Assembly (NCBI GenBank): GCA_963797335.1
Contig: CAWCOU010000006.1
Span: 744,001 to 808,000 of the forward strand
Direction of reading: 5' to 3'
Length of the DNA: 64,000 nucleotides
From: CAWCOU01 sp963797335
GTDB taxonomy: Bacteria; Pseudomonadota; Gammaproteobacteria; JAURND01
Part shown: piece after piece, positions 23,455 to 33,237 of the stretch
Layout of the letters: the number at the start of each line of letters is the position of its first letter
How positions within the stretch are numbered: position 1 is the first letter of the stretch
Notes under the pieces: generated by a model
Seen by the model: only the letters and a program-made list of their open reading frames with translations
Told to the model about the DNA's origin: nothing
Databases searched by the model: none
Translations under genes and position numbers: made by a program

Positions 23455-25230
23455 ATGAATTTACCCACACGCTCTTTAGCTTTTATTTTTCATTTTGCCC
23501 GCAAACAAAGCGTCAAATTCGCGATATTCTTTGGCATTTCAGTGGCATGGGCGCTCAATGATTCGCTGTTTCCTTATTTCTTAAAACTGATTGTCAACAC
23601 CTTGCATGACTTTCAAGGTCCTCGCGTGGCAGTCTATGGCGCGGTTAAGGGTGTGGTTATTCTGCTGACTTTATTTTGGTTAATCAGTGAGCTGCTTAAT
23701 CGTGTGCAGGGAGTTATGCAGATTTATACCTTCCCCCGTTTTCGCGCCGATATTCGGCAATCGGTATTTAACTACGTGAAATCCCATTCACATGATTATT
23801 TCGCCAGTCATTTTGCCGGCAACCTTTCGAAGCGATTAGCTGACTTGCCCAATAGTTGCCAGACTATCGTCGAAATTGTCAGCTTTCAATTTATCACGCT
23901 GATTTGCGGCATTATTATTGTGTTGACCACGATGTGGCTAACCCAGCCATTATTCGCGCTGATCTTATTTTGCTGGTTGGTCATTCATTTTAGTATTGCC
24001 TTCTTTTTCCTTAGGCGCGGCAATTATTTATGGGAAGTGCATTCTGCCGCCGTTTCGACTTTGAGCGGTAAGATCGTCGATATATTTACTAACATCCTCA
24101 ACGTACGCTTGTTTGCTCGAGGTCAGTATGAAATTAATTATTTAAAAAAATACCAAGCTGATGAAATTCAAAAAGCAAAAAAAGCCATGTGGTTGGTGGA
24201 GTCGATGCGTATCGGTTTGGGTATCAATGGTTTATTTTTAATTCTGGCCATGGTGTTTACCCTGCTGCATGGTTGGGTTAAGGGGTGGGTGACTTTGGGG
24301 GATTTTACCCAAATCAGTATGCAATCTTTTTGGTTGCTGGGTTGGGCCTGGTTTGCTAGTTACCAAATGACGGTATACGTACGCGAGATGGGCACTATCG
24401 GTGATTCATTAACCTTGATTAAAAAAGCCCATGACATGGTCGACCCCCCTAATGCTCAACCTATTGTAGTTCATCACGGCGGCATTCGTTTTGACCAAGT
24501 GACATTTGGCTATAAGAAAAATCGTCCGGTGTTTACGGATTTAAATCTCACCATTGAACCCGGGCAAAAAATAGGTTTAGTGGGTTTTTCTGGTTCGGGT
24601 AAATCGACTTTAGTGAACCTAATGCTGCGTTTCTACGACATTCAATCCGGTCGTATTTTGATTGATGACCAAGATATTGCCACGGTGACTCAAGATTCGC
24701 TGCGCAGTCAAATTGCCATGATTCCGCAAGACCCGATGTTATTTCATCGCAGTTTGATGGAGAACATCCGCTATGGTCGTTTGGATGCGAGTGAGGAAGA
24801 AGTAAAAACAGCGGCACGGTTAGCTCATTGCGATGAATTTATCATGAAGTTGGAGGACGGTTATGAAGCCATGGTCGGTGAGCGCGGCATTAAGTTATCG
24901 GGTGGTCAACGGCAACGAATCGCCATTGCGCGAGCGATGATAAAAAACGCCCCTATTTTGATTTTGGATGAGGCGACTTCTTCTTTGGATTCGGTGACGG
25001 AGAAGTTAATTCAGGAAAGTTTGCAGCGCTTGATGCAAGGAAGAACGACGTTGGTGATCGCTCATCGGTTATCCACGTTGGCGGATATGGATACTATTTT
25101 GGTTTTTCACCAAGGTCAGTTGGTGGAGCAAGGTTCGATCGCGACGTTATTAAACGCTAAGGGTCATTTTGCGACGTTATGGAATCATCAATCGCAGGGG
25201 TTTTTGCCGGACACGTCATCCCGAGCGTAG
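23455..25230 (+). CDS. ABC exporter, fused permease and ATPase
   Basis: A 591-residue half-transporter: six hydrophobic spans (about residues 20-310), then an ATPase domain with Walker A GFSGSGKS, Q-loop MIPQDPMLF, signature LSGGQRQR, Walker B ILILDEATSS and H-loop IAHRLS. This is the MsbA/lipid-exporter type; the substrate is not predictable. The last residues (DTSSRA) and the TAG stop are encoded inside a CGTCATCCCGAGCG repeat. In that repeat copy a T in GAGCGTAGCGAGG creates the stop. Confidence 0.9.
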   Translation: MNLPTRSLAFIFHFARKQSVKFAIFFGISVAWALNDSLFPYFLKLIVNTLHDFQGPRVAVYGAVKGVVILLTLFWLISELLNRVQGVMQIYTFPRFRADIRQSVFNYVKSHSHDYFASHFAGNLSKRLADLPNSCQTIVEIVSFQFITLICGIIIVLTTMWLTQPLFALILFCWLVIHFSIAFFFLRRGNYLWEVHSAAVSTLSGKIVDIFTNILNVRLFARGQYEINYLKKYQADEIQKAKKAMWLVESMRIGLGINGLFLILAMVFTLLHGWVKGWVTLGDFTQISMQSFWLLGWAWFASYQMTVYVREMGTIGDSLTLIKKAHDMVDPPNAQPIVVHHGGIRFDQVTFGYKKNRPVFTDLNLTIEPGQKIGLVGFSGSGKSTLVNLMLRFYDIQSGRILIDDQDIATVTQDSLRSQIAMIPQDPMLFHRSLMENIRYGRLDASEEEVKTAARLAHCDEFIMKLEDGYEAMVGERGIKLSGGQRQRIAIARAMIKNAPILILDEATSSLDSVTEKLIQESLQRLMQGRTTLVIAHRLSTLADMDTILVFHQGQLVEQGSIATLLNAKGHFATLWNHQSQGFLPDTSSRA

Positions 25231-25350
25231 CGAGGGATCTCCTGGCTCCTCACGTCATCCCGAGCGCAGCGAGGGATCTCCTGGATGTGGCACATTTTAA
25301 TGCGTGACACATTCAGGGGGTCCCTCGCTGCGCTCGGGATGACGTGGAGC
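25213..25350. repeat. CGTCATCCCGAGCG palindromic repeat overlapping the ABC exporter end
   Basis: A half-unit at 25213-25240 overlaps the end of the exporter gene. A full palindrome follows: arm CACGTCATCCCGAGCGCAGC plus GAGGGATCTCCTGGATGTGGCACA (25251-25294), and its partner TGACACATTCAGGGGGTCCC with TCGCTGCGCTCGGGATGACG (25305-25346). Confidence 0.9.
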
Positions 25351-25395
25351 GCTCGGGGATGACAGTGCTGCGCCGGGGAAATGATATGTTCTCTT

Positions 25396-26070
25396 TTAGT
25401 TTCGATTCCCTGAAAATGCGCCGAGGATGTTTAATAGGCTGAGGAATAAATTATATAGGGCGATGTAGATGGAGAGGGTGGCCATAATGTAATTGCGCTC
25501 ACCGCCATGGATGATCTGGCTGGTGTGGAATAAAATCAGGCCGGAGGAGATCAGCGCAAATGCACCGGAAACGACTAACTGTAAGCCTGGCATGTGGAAG
25601 AACAAAGCAGCAATACCGGCGAGAAAAGCCACTAAAACGGCAGCGAATAGAAATCCGCCCAGGTAGCTGAAGTCGGTGCGGGTTTTTAATGCATAAGCCG
25701 AAAGAGCTAAGAAGATGGCCCCGGTACCGCCTAAGGCAGCGGTGACGATCTGGCCGCCATTCACATAGCCGTGGACAAAGGAATTGATGATAGGCCCTAG
25801 GGTGTAACCCATAAACCCGGTGAATGCGAAGGCTGCTAAGATGCCTAAAAAGGAATTGCGTAGTACTGAGACTAGCAAGGATAAGCCAAACATGCCGACC
25901 AGGAAGACGATAGGACCTGGCCCTTTTACGTTAGCCTGCATGGCCCAGGCGGCAATGGCAGCGCTGAATAATAGGGTTAAGCTGAGTAAAAAATAGGTAT
26001 TGCGTAATACCGCGTTAGTCGCTAATGCCGATTCGGATCTAATCGTCGTGGACTGTGGGTAAGGTTGCAT
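25396..26070 (-). CDS. Bax inhibitor-1/YccA family membrane protein
   Basis: A 224-residue protein from the ATG at 26068-26070 (MQPYPQSTTI), which has GGAG 8 nt upstream; two earlier in-frame ATGs have worse spacing. Seven hydrophobic spans are visible, with the family-like GYTLGPIINSF and the C-terminal IYIALYNLFLSLLNILG. The family includes YccA (an FtsH modulator) and YbhL and is proposed to act as pH-sensitive Ca2+ leak channels. Convergent with the ABC exporter. Confidence 0.88.
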   Translation of the reverse strand: MQPYPQSTTIRSESALATNAVLRNTYFLLSLTLLFSAAIAAWAMQANVKGPGPIVFLVGMFGLSLLVSVLRNSFLGILAAFAFTGFMGYTLGPIINSFVHGYVNGGQIVTAALGGTGAIFLALSAYALKTRTDFSYLGGFLFAAVLVAFLAGIAALFFHMPGLQLVVSGAFALISSGLILFHTSQIIHGGERNYIMATLSIYIALYNLFLSLLNILGAFSGNRN

Positions 26071-26357
26071 ATGCATAGCTCCAAAGTATCTCAAAGTAGT
26101 TTCTGGGCGCAGACCAAGCTAAGAAAGTTCTTAGCTAAGTCCTATGCGCAGGACCGCTCGCGACCAGATCACTCGTCGTTCCGGCATGAATGCCAGGGCG
26201 ATGAGCCTATGTAAGGTGGGAGCAGCTATAAATTTTTATCATTTATTAGTATTATTTGTTTGGGGTTATTATACCATATTTTTTCGCAGTAGAAACGGGT
26301 AACAGTTCAGCCCCAGTGTGCCAAAGATAGGGGTGCCTGAGCTCACCAGGGATAGGA
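26071..26357 (-). other. Intergenic region with hairpin upstream of the Bax-inhibitor gene
   Basis: A perfect 8-bp hairpin GCTAAGAA-AG-TTCTTAGC (26118-26135) lies about 50 nt upstream of the start and could form in the transcript leader. A second weak palindrome surrounds CCGGCATGAATGCC (26190). No gene is seen in the rest. Confidence 0.4.
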
Positions 26358-27623
26358 TTAACGCGAGCCTTGGCGTTGGGCTAGTTGTTTAACGGCTTCT
26401 CGTTCCAATAAGCGGGATAACTTGTGTTCTAGACTTTCTCTGGCTGGCGTCTCTGCCTCTACTGGTTGTAAATCGAACGCCGAGGATTCCATCTGGTGGG
26501 TATTGGCTAGAATCAGCGGGGTGTCTTCAGGCCGCACCACTAACCCTTCACGGATCGTCCGTCCGGATGGCACTACATTAGCAGACCTTGACTGCTTTGA
26601 CTGGCTCAAAAAATAACTGGATTTCGACTTCAACGACGGGTCTGCTGCGGATTCCGAATCTCGAAGATAAAAACGGCTAAAACGTAAGGTGGCGGTCTGC
26701 ACCACCAAACCCAATGACACAAATTGCCGGCAAATTTCCAACCAAACTTGAGTATAACCACAGGCATCCCGGAAAAACTGAATCAACCGGGGGCATTCTA
26801 AAAATAAGCCACCACCCGCCAAGGTATACAAAGCTGCTTTTGGGTGGTTGATTAAAATACTGCCGTTGTGCAACCCTTGCTGTAACCAGGCTAAAAATGC
26901 TTCACCTAACCGGGTTTCTTCGGCGTATTTGATAGGCAGATTCAGCGGCGGTAATTGCCGTTCGGGTAACTCCATGACTCGCTTATGCACTAACCGCAGC
27001 AGGTCAAGCAAAGCTCCGCCAGAAGCGCTGTCTTCCATAAAGGCACCCAACCACATTTGGGCAATGCGTGGGTCTTCCATTAACCAATTAAATCCGGCCG
27101 ACGGTATTAACTGGCGAGCAAGCACCAGCGGTGACATGATTTCCAAGCTTTTCCACCGGTGGTCCTGCCAGAATCGTAATTTATAATAATCCCCATGGCC
27201 TACTAAAGGCCCTTCGTACGGGGACCAGGCCTGAATAAAACCGCCGTGCTCATCAGAAATCAGCACTTTTTGTTGGCTAACCACCTTGCCTATGTCTTGC
27301 AAGAGGGCGGCACTAAATACCGCATACGCGTAGTTAGCAGCAAATTGGTTGCCTGCCCCCTCTCGGTAGGATTGCAAGGCAAAATCGGCCCGTTCCAAAC
27401 CATAGTCCATCAAACTGCCGTCACGACCGCCGGGCTGAAAAGGTAAGGCTTGCACCAATTCGACAAACTGATAAATCAAGGGTTGATAGAAGGCGGTAAA
27501 GAAACGCTCTTCTAAGCCGCTGTATTTTTTGTATTTTTCTAGCAGCAGGTAGCGTTTAGGATGCGCTAGTAATTCTTCCGCCGACAATACGGGGTAAAGC
27601 GGGGTTTTATTTTCTACTGACAT
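26358..27623 (-). CDS. TraI_2-domain (HD-like) protein
   Basis: A 421-residue protein related to the TraI_2 domain found in integrating-element helicase/relaxase proteins. Visible features are LLEKYKKYSGLEERFFTAFY, FQPGGRDGSLMDYGLERADF and YAVFSAALLQDIGKVVS, then DDxxFLRD-type C-terminal elements (PRLIQFFRDACGY). Relatives usually show an HD-type 'LLHDIGK' here; this copy has Q in place of H, so metal binding at that site may be lost. The last ~80 residues are Ser-rich and charged. No relaxase, integrase or other conjugation gene is nearby, so it is either a chromosomal family member or a relic. Confidence 0.75.
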   Translation of the reverse strand: MSVENKTPLYPVLSAEELLAHPKRYLLLEKYKKYSGLEERFFTAFYQPLIYQFVELVQALPFQPGGRDGSLMDYGLERADFALQSYREGAGNQFAANYAYAVFSAALLQDIGKVVSQQKVLISDEHGGFIQAWSPYEGPLVGHGDYYKLRFWQDHRWKSLEIMSPLVLARQLIPSAGFNWLMEDPRIAQMWLGAFMEDSASGGALLDLLRLVHKRVMELPERQLPPLNLPIKYAEETRLGEAFLAWLQQGLHNGSILINHPKAALYTLAGGGLFLECPRLIQFFRDACGYTQVWLEICRQFVSLGLVVQTATLRFSRFYLRDSESAADPSLKSKSSYFLSQSKQSRSANVVPSGRTIREGLVVRPEDTPLILANTHQMESSAFDLQPVEAETPARESLEHKLSRLLEREAVKQLAQRQGSR

Positions 27624-27769
27624 GTGAACACTCTGGAGCCAAGAGAGACCGCTGGTGCGGCACAGCTATTTTTGCTGTTTACGCAGCGGGAATTGTCTGG
27701 ATGTGACAAATCAACTTAACCCAGAGTATACTACAAAATCGTTCCCTACAGAAATATGAAAACTGCATT

Positions 27770-30229
27770 ATGGAAAAATCCTATCAACCGCAATTAATCG
27801 AACAAGAAGCTCAACAATATTGGGTTGAGCACGGCTCTTTTGTCGCCAAAGAAGATATCAGTAAAGAAAAATTCTATTGCCTGGCCATGCTGCCCTACCC
27901 CAGCGGCGAATTGCACATGGGCCATGTCCGCAATTATACGATTCCCGATATTATTACCCGCTACCAACGGATGCGTGGCAAGAACGTGTTACAGCCCATG
28001 GGCTGGGATGCGTTTGGTTTGCCCGCCGAAAATGCCGCCTTAAAAAATAACGCCTCACCTGCGCAATGGACACAGCAAAATATCCAAGACATGCGCCATC
28101 AGCTGCAGCGTTTGGGGTTTGCCATTGATTGGCGTCGCGAGCTGAACACGTCAGATCCCTCGTATTATCGTTGGGAACAATGGTTGTTCACCCGCCTCTT
28201 TAAAAAAGGGCTGGCTTACCGTAAAAATTCCGTCGTCAATTGGGATCCTGTCGACAAAACCGTACTCGCCAATGAGCAAGTCATTGATGGCAAAGGCTGG
28301 CGATCCGGCGCTTTAGTGGAACGGCGGGAAATTCCGCAATGGTTTTTGAAAATTACCCAGTATGCCGACGAGCTGTTGCAAGAGCTACCCAATCTAACCG
28401 GCTGGCCAGAACAAGTGCGGGTTATGCAGGAAAACTGGATCGGCCGTTCCGAAGGGACGACTATCCATTTTGAAGTGGCCGGTTCGGATGAGAAAATCCA
28501 TGCCTATACCACACGCTCCGATACGTTGATGGGTGTGACTTACCTGGCTATCGCCCCCGAACATCCGTTGGCGAAAGCAGCGGCTTTGACCAATCCTGCC
28601 ATCGCCCAATTTTTGGTGGATTGCCAACACATCAAAGTGTCTGAGTCGGAATTGGCCACCCTCCCTAAACAAGGTTTCGATACGGGCATGCGCGCCATTC
28701 ACCCGATTACGGGTGATCAAATTCCTATTTGGGTTGCCAATTACGTCTTGATGGAATATGGCGCCGGTGCCGTCATGGCAGTGCCCGCCCACGATCAACG
28801 CGATTTTGAATTTGCGCAGCATTACTTTTTAAGGCTGCAACCGGTCATTATTCCTAATGACGGTTCACCTGTGGATTACCAGCATAAAGCGTTTACGGAA
28901 CGTGGCGTATTAATTAATTCGGGTCGATTCGATGGCATGACTTCTCACGAAGCCAAGCAGGCGATCACGGATTATTTGGTGGTGCACGGTTTAGGGGAAA
29001 GACAAACCCATTACCGCTTGCGTGATTGGGGCATTTCTCGGCAACGGTATTGGGGCACCCCCATACCGATCATTTACTGCCCAAATTGCCAAGCTGTGCC
29101 TGTACCCGAAGAAGATTTACCCGTCTTATTACCTGATAACCTGGTGTTAACCGACCCCACCTCCCCTCTCAAAACTTTACCAGAATTCTACGAAACGATT
29201 TGCCCGGAATGTGGCGCTGCTGCGACACGAGAAACCGATACGTTTGATACGTTTATGGAATCGTCTTGGTATTACACTCGTTACGCGTGCTTTGACCAAA
29301 ACAACGCTATGCTCGATAGCCGGGTGCGTTATTGGATGCCAGTCGACCAATACGTCGGTGGCATTGAACACGCGGTATTACATTTACTTTATGCCCGATT
29401 TATTTATAAAGTGCTGCGTGATGAAGGGTTAGTGGCTGGCAAAGAACCGTTTGCTCGGTTATTGACACAGGGCATGGTGTTGAAGAATGGTGCGAAGATG
29501 TCGAAATCCAAGGGTAATACGGTTTCGCCTACGGGTTTGATCGCCCAATACGGGGCAGACACGGTGCGGTTATTCACTATGTTTGCTTCGCCACCGGAGC
29601 AATCGTTGGAGTGGTCGGACAGCGGTGTGGAAGGTGCGTATCGTTTTTTAAAACGGGTGTGGGCCTGGCAGGAACCTTTGCAACCGCTGATTCATCAATG
29701 GTTGGTCAGCGACGAGTTGCTTGATTTTACCCAGTTACCTGAAGAACAAAAATTGTGGCGACGTGAATTCCACGAGTTATTGCAACAAGCCAATTACGAT
29801 ATGGAGCGGCAACAGTATAATACCGTAGTTTCTGCGGCGATGAAGTTGTTTAATGTGCTGAGTAAAATTCCAGGTGTGGCTGACAATATTCCGTTGATTG
29901 CTGAAGGTTTCAGTTTATTGTTACGTTTGTTATCACCGATTACTCCGCATATCACGCATCATTTGTGGCGGCAATGTGGTTATGGTGAGGATATTCTTTA
30001 TGCTTCTTGGCCGAAAGTGGATAGTAAGGCACTGAAGACAACCCATGCGACGTTGGCTGTACAAATTAATGGTAAATTGCGCGGTCAAATTCAAGTGCCG
30101 TTTGAAGCGGAGATTACCATGGTTGAGCAGATTGCGCTGAGTGACCCCCATATTCAGCGGTTTATGGAGAATAAGGTACCGAAGAAGATTATTGTGGTGC
30201 CGAAAAAGTTGGTGAGTATTGTTATATAG
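27770..30229 (+). CDS. leuS: Leucyl-tRNA synthetase
   Basis: A 819-residue class I synthetase. The HIGH-type motif is ELHMGHVRNY and the KMSKS loop is AKMSKSKGN. An editing CP1 domain with TTRSDTLMGVTYLAIAPEHP is present. Zn-type cysteines occur in IIYCPNCQ and TICPECGA. Slightly shorter than E. coli LeuRS (860). The C-terminal domain ends KKIIVVPKKLVSIVI, as in the family. Start ATG at 27770. Confidence 0.97.
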   Translation: MEKSYQPQLIEQEAQQYWVEHGSFVAKEDISKEKFYCLAMLPYPSGELHMGHVRNYTIPDIITRYQRMRGKNVLQPMGWDAFGLPAENAALKNNASPAQWTQQNIQDMRHQLQRLGFAIDWRRELNTSDPSYYRWEQWLFTRLFKKGLAYRKNSVVNWDPVDKTVLANEQVIDGKGWRSGALVERREIPQWFLKITQYADELLQELPNLTGWPEQVRVMQENWIGRSEGTTIHFEVAGSDEKIHAYTTRSDTLMGVTYLAIAPEHPLAKAAALTNPAIAQFLVDCQHIKVSESELATLPKQGFDTGMRAIHPITGDQIPIWVANYVLMEYGAGAVMAVPAHDQRDFEFAQHYFLRLQPVIIPNDGSPVDYQHKAFTERGVLINSGRFDGMTSHEAKQAITDYLVVHGLGERQTHYRLRDWGISRQRYWGTPIPIIYCPNCQAVPVPEEDLPVLLPDNLVLTDPTSPLKTLPEFYETICPECGAAATRETDTFDTFMESSWYYTRYACFDQNNAMLDSRVRYWMPVDQYVGGIEHAVLHLLYARFIYKVLRDEGLVAGKEPFARLLTQGMVLKNGAKMSKSKGNTVSPTGLIAQYGADTVRLFTMFASPPEQSLEWSDSGVEGAYRFLKRVWAWQEPLQPLIHQWLVSDELLDFTQLPEEQKLWRREFHELLQQANYDMERQQYNTVVSAAMKLFNVLSKIPGVADNIPLIAEGFSLLLRLLSPITPHITHHLWRQCGYGEDILYASWPKVDSKALKTTHATLAVQINGKLRGQIQVPFEAEITMVEQIALSDPHIQRFMENKVPKKIIVVPKKLVSIVI

Positions 30230-30256
30230 TACCCCCCTCTCTCCCACTCTATGGCT

Positions 30257-30537
30257 AGGGTATGCCCACATCTTTCTCAGCCAGCTGTGAATGAATATTA
30301 GATTAGGGGTTAGCACTGTACGCCCCCTCTCCCGCGCGAGGGGCTTGAATAAAGGCTCTGAACTTGTTCGCGGGAGAGGGTTGGGGAGAGGGCGAATGGA
30401 AGCGCGCGACTTTACCCTCTCCCCTAACCCTCTCCCGCGAATAGGTTTGCAGCTTTTGCCCAAACTTCTCGCGCGGGAGAGGGGGTTTACAGTGCTAATC
30501 GTTAATCGAGTGCCTACTCACAGTTGACTAAAGAGAA
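30257..30537. repeat. Long inverted-repeat element, copy 1 (after leuS)
   Basis: A ~280-bp element with imperfect ~65-bp terminal inverted repeats (TCAGCCAGCTGTGA... opposite ...TCACAGTTGACTAAA). Internal CCCTCTCCCGCGCGAG and TTCGCGGGAGAGGGTTGGGG blocks are mirrored in the other half. The same element lies in opposite orientation at 42662-42950 with over 200 bp nearly identical. It fills the gap between leuS and pnp; no transposase is encoded. Confidence 0.9.
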
Positions 30538-30563
30538 GAGGGAGAAGGATTCACTATTTTGTT

Positions 30564-32654
30564 TTAAGCGTTTACTCCGGCTTCTTTCATGCTGAGGCGG
30601 ATGCGGCCTTGGCGGTCAATTTCTAGCACTTTGACAGTGACTTTCTGGCCTTCGTGCAGCTTGTCTTCGACCTTGTCTACGCGTTCATTGCAGATTTGCG
30701 AGATATGCACCAACCCTTGCTTATTCGGTAAAATAGCCACGAAAGCGCCGAAGTCCATGAGCTTAACTACGGTTCCCTCATAGATAGCGCCAATTTCTAC
30801 TTCGGCGACGATCGCTTCAATGCGGCGACGCGCTTCTGCCGCTGCAGCATTATCGGTAGCAGCGATTTTGATCACACCATCATCACTGATATCAATCACC
30901 GCGCCAGTGGATTCCGTCAACTCACGAATGGTGACCCCGCCCTTGCCAATCACTTCCCTAATTTTATCGGGATTGATTTTAAAGGTGGTGATGCGGGGTG
31001 CATAATTCGAGATGTCCACGCGCGGAATGCTAATCGCGGTATTCATAATATTTAAAATATGCAAGCGTCCTTCTTTGGCCTGTGCCAATGCCCGCTCCAT
31101 AATTTCCGCAGTAATGCCTTCTATTTTAATATCCATTTGTAAGGCTGTAATACCTTCGGCTGTTCCCGCGACTTTAAAATCCATATCGCCTAAATGATCT
31201 TCATCACCTAAAATATCGCTAATGATCGCGAATGCATCACCTTCTTTGATTAAGCCCATGGCAATACCTGCCACCGGGGCTTTAATGGGTACTCCGGCAT
31301 CCATTAACGATAAACTGCTACCGCAGACGCTGGCCATTGAACTGGAACCATTGGATTCGGTGATTTCCGACACCACACGCACCACGTATGGAAATTGTTG
31401 CAAGGTCGGCATCACGGCTGCCATCGCTCGTTTTGCCAAACGACCATGACCAATTTCACGACGTTTGGGGGAGCCGACCATACCCACTTCAGCCACGGAA
31501 TACGGGGGGAAATTGTAATGAAGTAAGAATGGATCTTTGCGTTCCCCTGTCAACTCATCCATGGTTTGGGCATCTCGTTCAGTGCCTAAAGTCGCGACCA
31601 CGATCGCCTGGGTCTCACCTCGGGTGAATAAGGCGGAACCATGGGTGCGCGGCAAGATTCCTGTTTTCACTTGAATGGGACGAATGGTTCGATTATCACG
31701 ACCATCGATTCGTGGCTGACCGACCAGTATGGTCTGACGTACGCATTTTTCTTCGATGCGGCCGATGATTTTTTTCACGGTTTCTGCCTTCGGCGCTTCT
31801 AAATCTTCAGTGCATAATTCGGCAATTAATTCCTGGCTTATTTGCTGCAAACGCGGTTTTCGTGCCAATTTTTCACGAATCTGATAGGCGCTTTGAATGG
31901 CAGAAGTCACTTTGTCGGAAATTTTTTGTTCCAACGCCGCATCATCGACGTGCGGCTGCCACGACCACGGCGTTATTTCACCACTTTCGGCGACCATTTC
32001 TTTAATGGCCTGGATGACGACTTGCATTTGTTGATGACCGAACATGACTGCGCCCAGCATCACTTCTTCGGATAATTCTTTAGCCTCAGACTCGACCATC
32101 AGTACCGCGTGTTCGGTACCGGCAACCACGAGGTCTAACTGGGAATCCTGCAGCTGCTTGAGGCTGGGATTTAGTTGATAAGCGCCATCGCGATAGCCCA
32201 CTTTTGCGGCTGCTACCGGTCCATTGAAAGGAATGCCAGATAATGCTAATGCGGCAGAAGCGCCAATGATGGCGGGGATGTCGCTATCAATTTCGGGATC
32301 CAGCGATAATACGGTGGCAATGATTTGCACGTCATCGGTGAAACCTTCGGGGAATAATGGCCGTAACGGTCTGTCGATCAGTCGGGAGATGAGGGTTTCT
32401 CGTTCGGTAGGACGACCTTCGCGTTTAAAATAGCCGCCTGGAATTTTACCTGCTGCGTAGGTGCGCTCTTGGTAATTGACGGTTAATGGGAAGAAGTCGC
32501 GGCTAGCGGCGGAAGCAACACCGACCACGGTGGCCAGTACCACGGTATCGCCCATGCGCACTAATACAGCGCCGGAAGCTTGTCTGGCGATGGCGCCTGA
32601 TTCTAAGGTCACCTTATGTTGGCCGTATTGAAATGTTTTTGTTAACTCTTTCAC
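30564..32654 (-). CDS. pnp: Polynucleotide phosphorylase
   Basis: A 3'-5' exoribonuclease and degradosome component. From the GTG at 32652-32654 (AGGA 7 nt upstream) it has 696 residues and begins VKELTKTFQYGQHKVTLESG, matching the E. coli start region. An ATG at 32714 would add 20 residues without homology. Two RNase-PH domains (SRLIDRPLRPLFPEGF; TRGETQAIVVATLG), the DIxGDEDHLGDMDFKVAGT catalytic region, a KH domain (IREVIGKGGVTIRELTE) and an S1 domain (YEGTVVKLMDFGAFV) appear in order. It follows rpsO as usual. Confidence 0.96.
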   Translation of the reverse strand: MKELTKTFQYGQHKVTLESGAIARQASGAVLVRMGDTVVLATVVGVASAASRDFFPLTVNYQERTYAAGKIPGGYFKREGRPTERETLISRLIDRPLRPLFPEGFTDDVQIIATVLSLDPEIDSDIPAIIGASAALALSGIPFNGPVAAAKVGYRDGAYQLNPSLKQLQDSQLDLVVAGTEHAVLMVESEAKELSEEVMLGAVMFGHQQMQVVIQAIKEMVAESGEITPWSWQPHVDDAALEQKISDKVTSAIQSAYQIREKLARKPRLQQISQELIAELCTEDLEAPKAETVKKIIGRIEEKCVRQTILVGQPRIDGRDNRTIRPIQVKTGILPRTHGSALFTRGETQAIVVATLGTERDAQTMDELTGERKDPFLLHYNFPPYSVAEVGMVGSPKRREIGHGRLAKRAMAAVMPTLQQFPYVVRVVSEITESNGSSSMASVCGSSLSLMDAGVPIKAPVAGIAMGLIKEGDAFAIISDILGDEDHLGDMDFKVAGTAEGITALQMDIKIEGITAEIMERALAQAKEGRLHILNIMNTAISIPRVDISNYAPRITTFKINPDKIREVIGKGGVTIRELTESTGAVIDISDDGVIKIAATDNAAAAEARRRIEAIVAEVEIGAIYEGTVVKLMDFGAFVAILPNKQGLVHISQICNERVDKVEDKLHEGQKVTVKVLEIDRQGRIRLSMKEAGVNA

Positions 32655-32714
32655 TAAAATATCCTTTGGTAAAATTCGTTGTTTGGTTTGTTGTTCACCT
32701 TGGGAGTAGGTCAT

Positions 32715-32833
32715 GGTACTCGCATTGACTTAATTCCACCATTCACCAAGCGTCGTCTCAGCATGGGGCCGGAACGATGTACTTGGTGTATGAGTGAATG
32801 CGATTGCCATGGCTGACGCTCCCAGGCGTTTTC
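32715..32833 (-). promoter_or_regulatory. pnp leader with long imperfect hairpin
   Basis: Between rpsO and pnp the minus strand can fold CATTCACtcataCACCAAG against CTTGGTGAATG, with further pairing between. In enterobacteria the pnp leader forms a double-stranded RNase III site used for autoregulation. An equivalent here is inference from position and pairing. Confidence 0.4.
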
Positions 32834-33103
32834 CTAGTATCTGATGTTGAGTCGGCCAATTAAGGTACGATAGCGCTCTAAACTTTCTCGTTTGAGGTAG
32901 TCTAGTAGTTTGCGGCGTAGGCTGACCATGCGCAGTAGACCTCGACGTGAGTGGTGGTCTTTGTGGTGTGCTTTGAAGTGATCGGTCAGTTTGTTGATGC
33001 GATGTGTTAGTAGCGCGGTTTGTACTTCGGTGGATCCGGTGTCGCCGGCAAATAGTTGGTATTCTTCGACGATTTTGGCTTTTTCTGTTGCGGTCAATGA
33101 CAT
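32834..33103 (-). CDS. rpsO: 30S ribosomal protein S15
   Basis: An 89-residue protein from the ATG at 33101-33103 (MSLTATEKAKIVEEYQLFAG), preceded by AAGGGGA. HxxDHHSRRGLLRMVSLRRKLLDYL and the ending RLNIRY are typical of S15. An upstream in-frame ATG (33211) adds 36 unrelated residues and is rejected. S15 binds 16S rRNA helices h20-h22. It lies upstream of pnp in the standard order. Confidence 0.97.
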   Translation of the reverse strand: MSLTATEKAKIVEEYQLFAGDTGSTEVQTALLTHRINKLTDHFKAHHKDHHSRRGLLRMVSLRRKLLDYLKRESLERYRTLIGRLNIRY

Positions 33104-33237
33104 AAAATTCCCCTTTGTGGTGTGAACCGGCACCGCTGTCATGTGCAGGAACCGGTGGTTATTGGGTAAAAGTAAACGTGGAAGGGTATACTGCTCGGCG
33201 ATAAATAGCAAGCCAGTCTATCACTGTGCGTTCTGAG

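Noticed and set aside
26358..27623. Integrative conjugative element
   Set aside because: Only a TraI_2-domain gene is present; no integrase, relaxase partner, type IV secretion gene or att site is visible.
30589..32433. Series of plus-strand ORFs opposite pnp
   Set aside because: They are antisense shadows of a highly conserved gene with biased codons.
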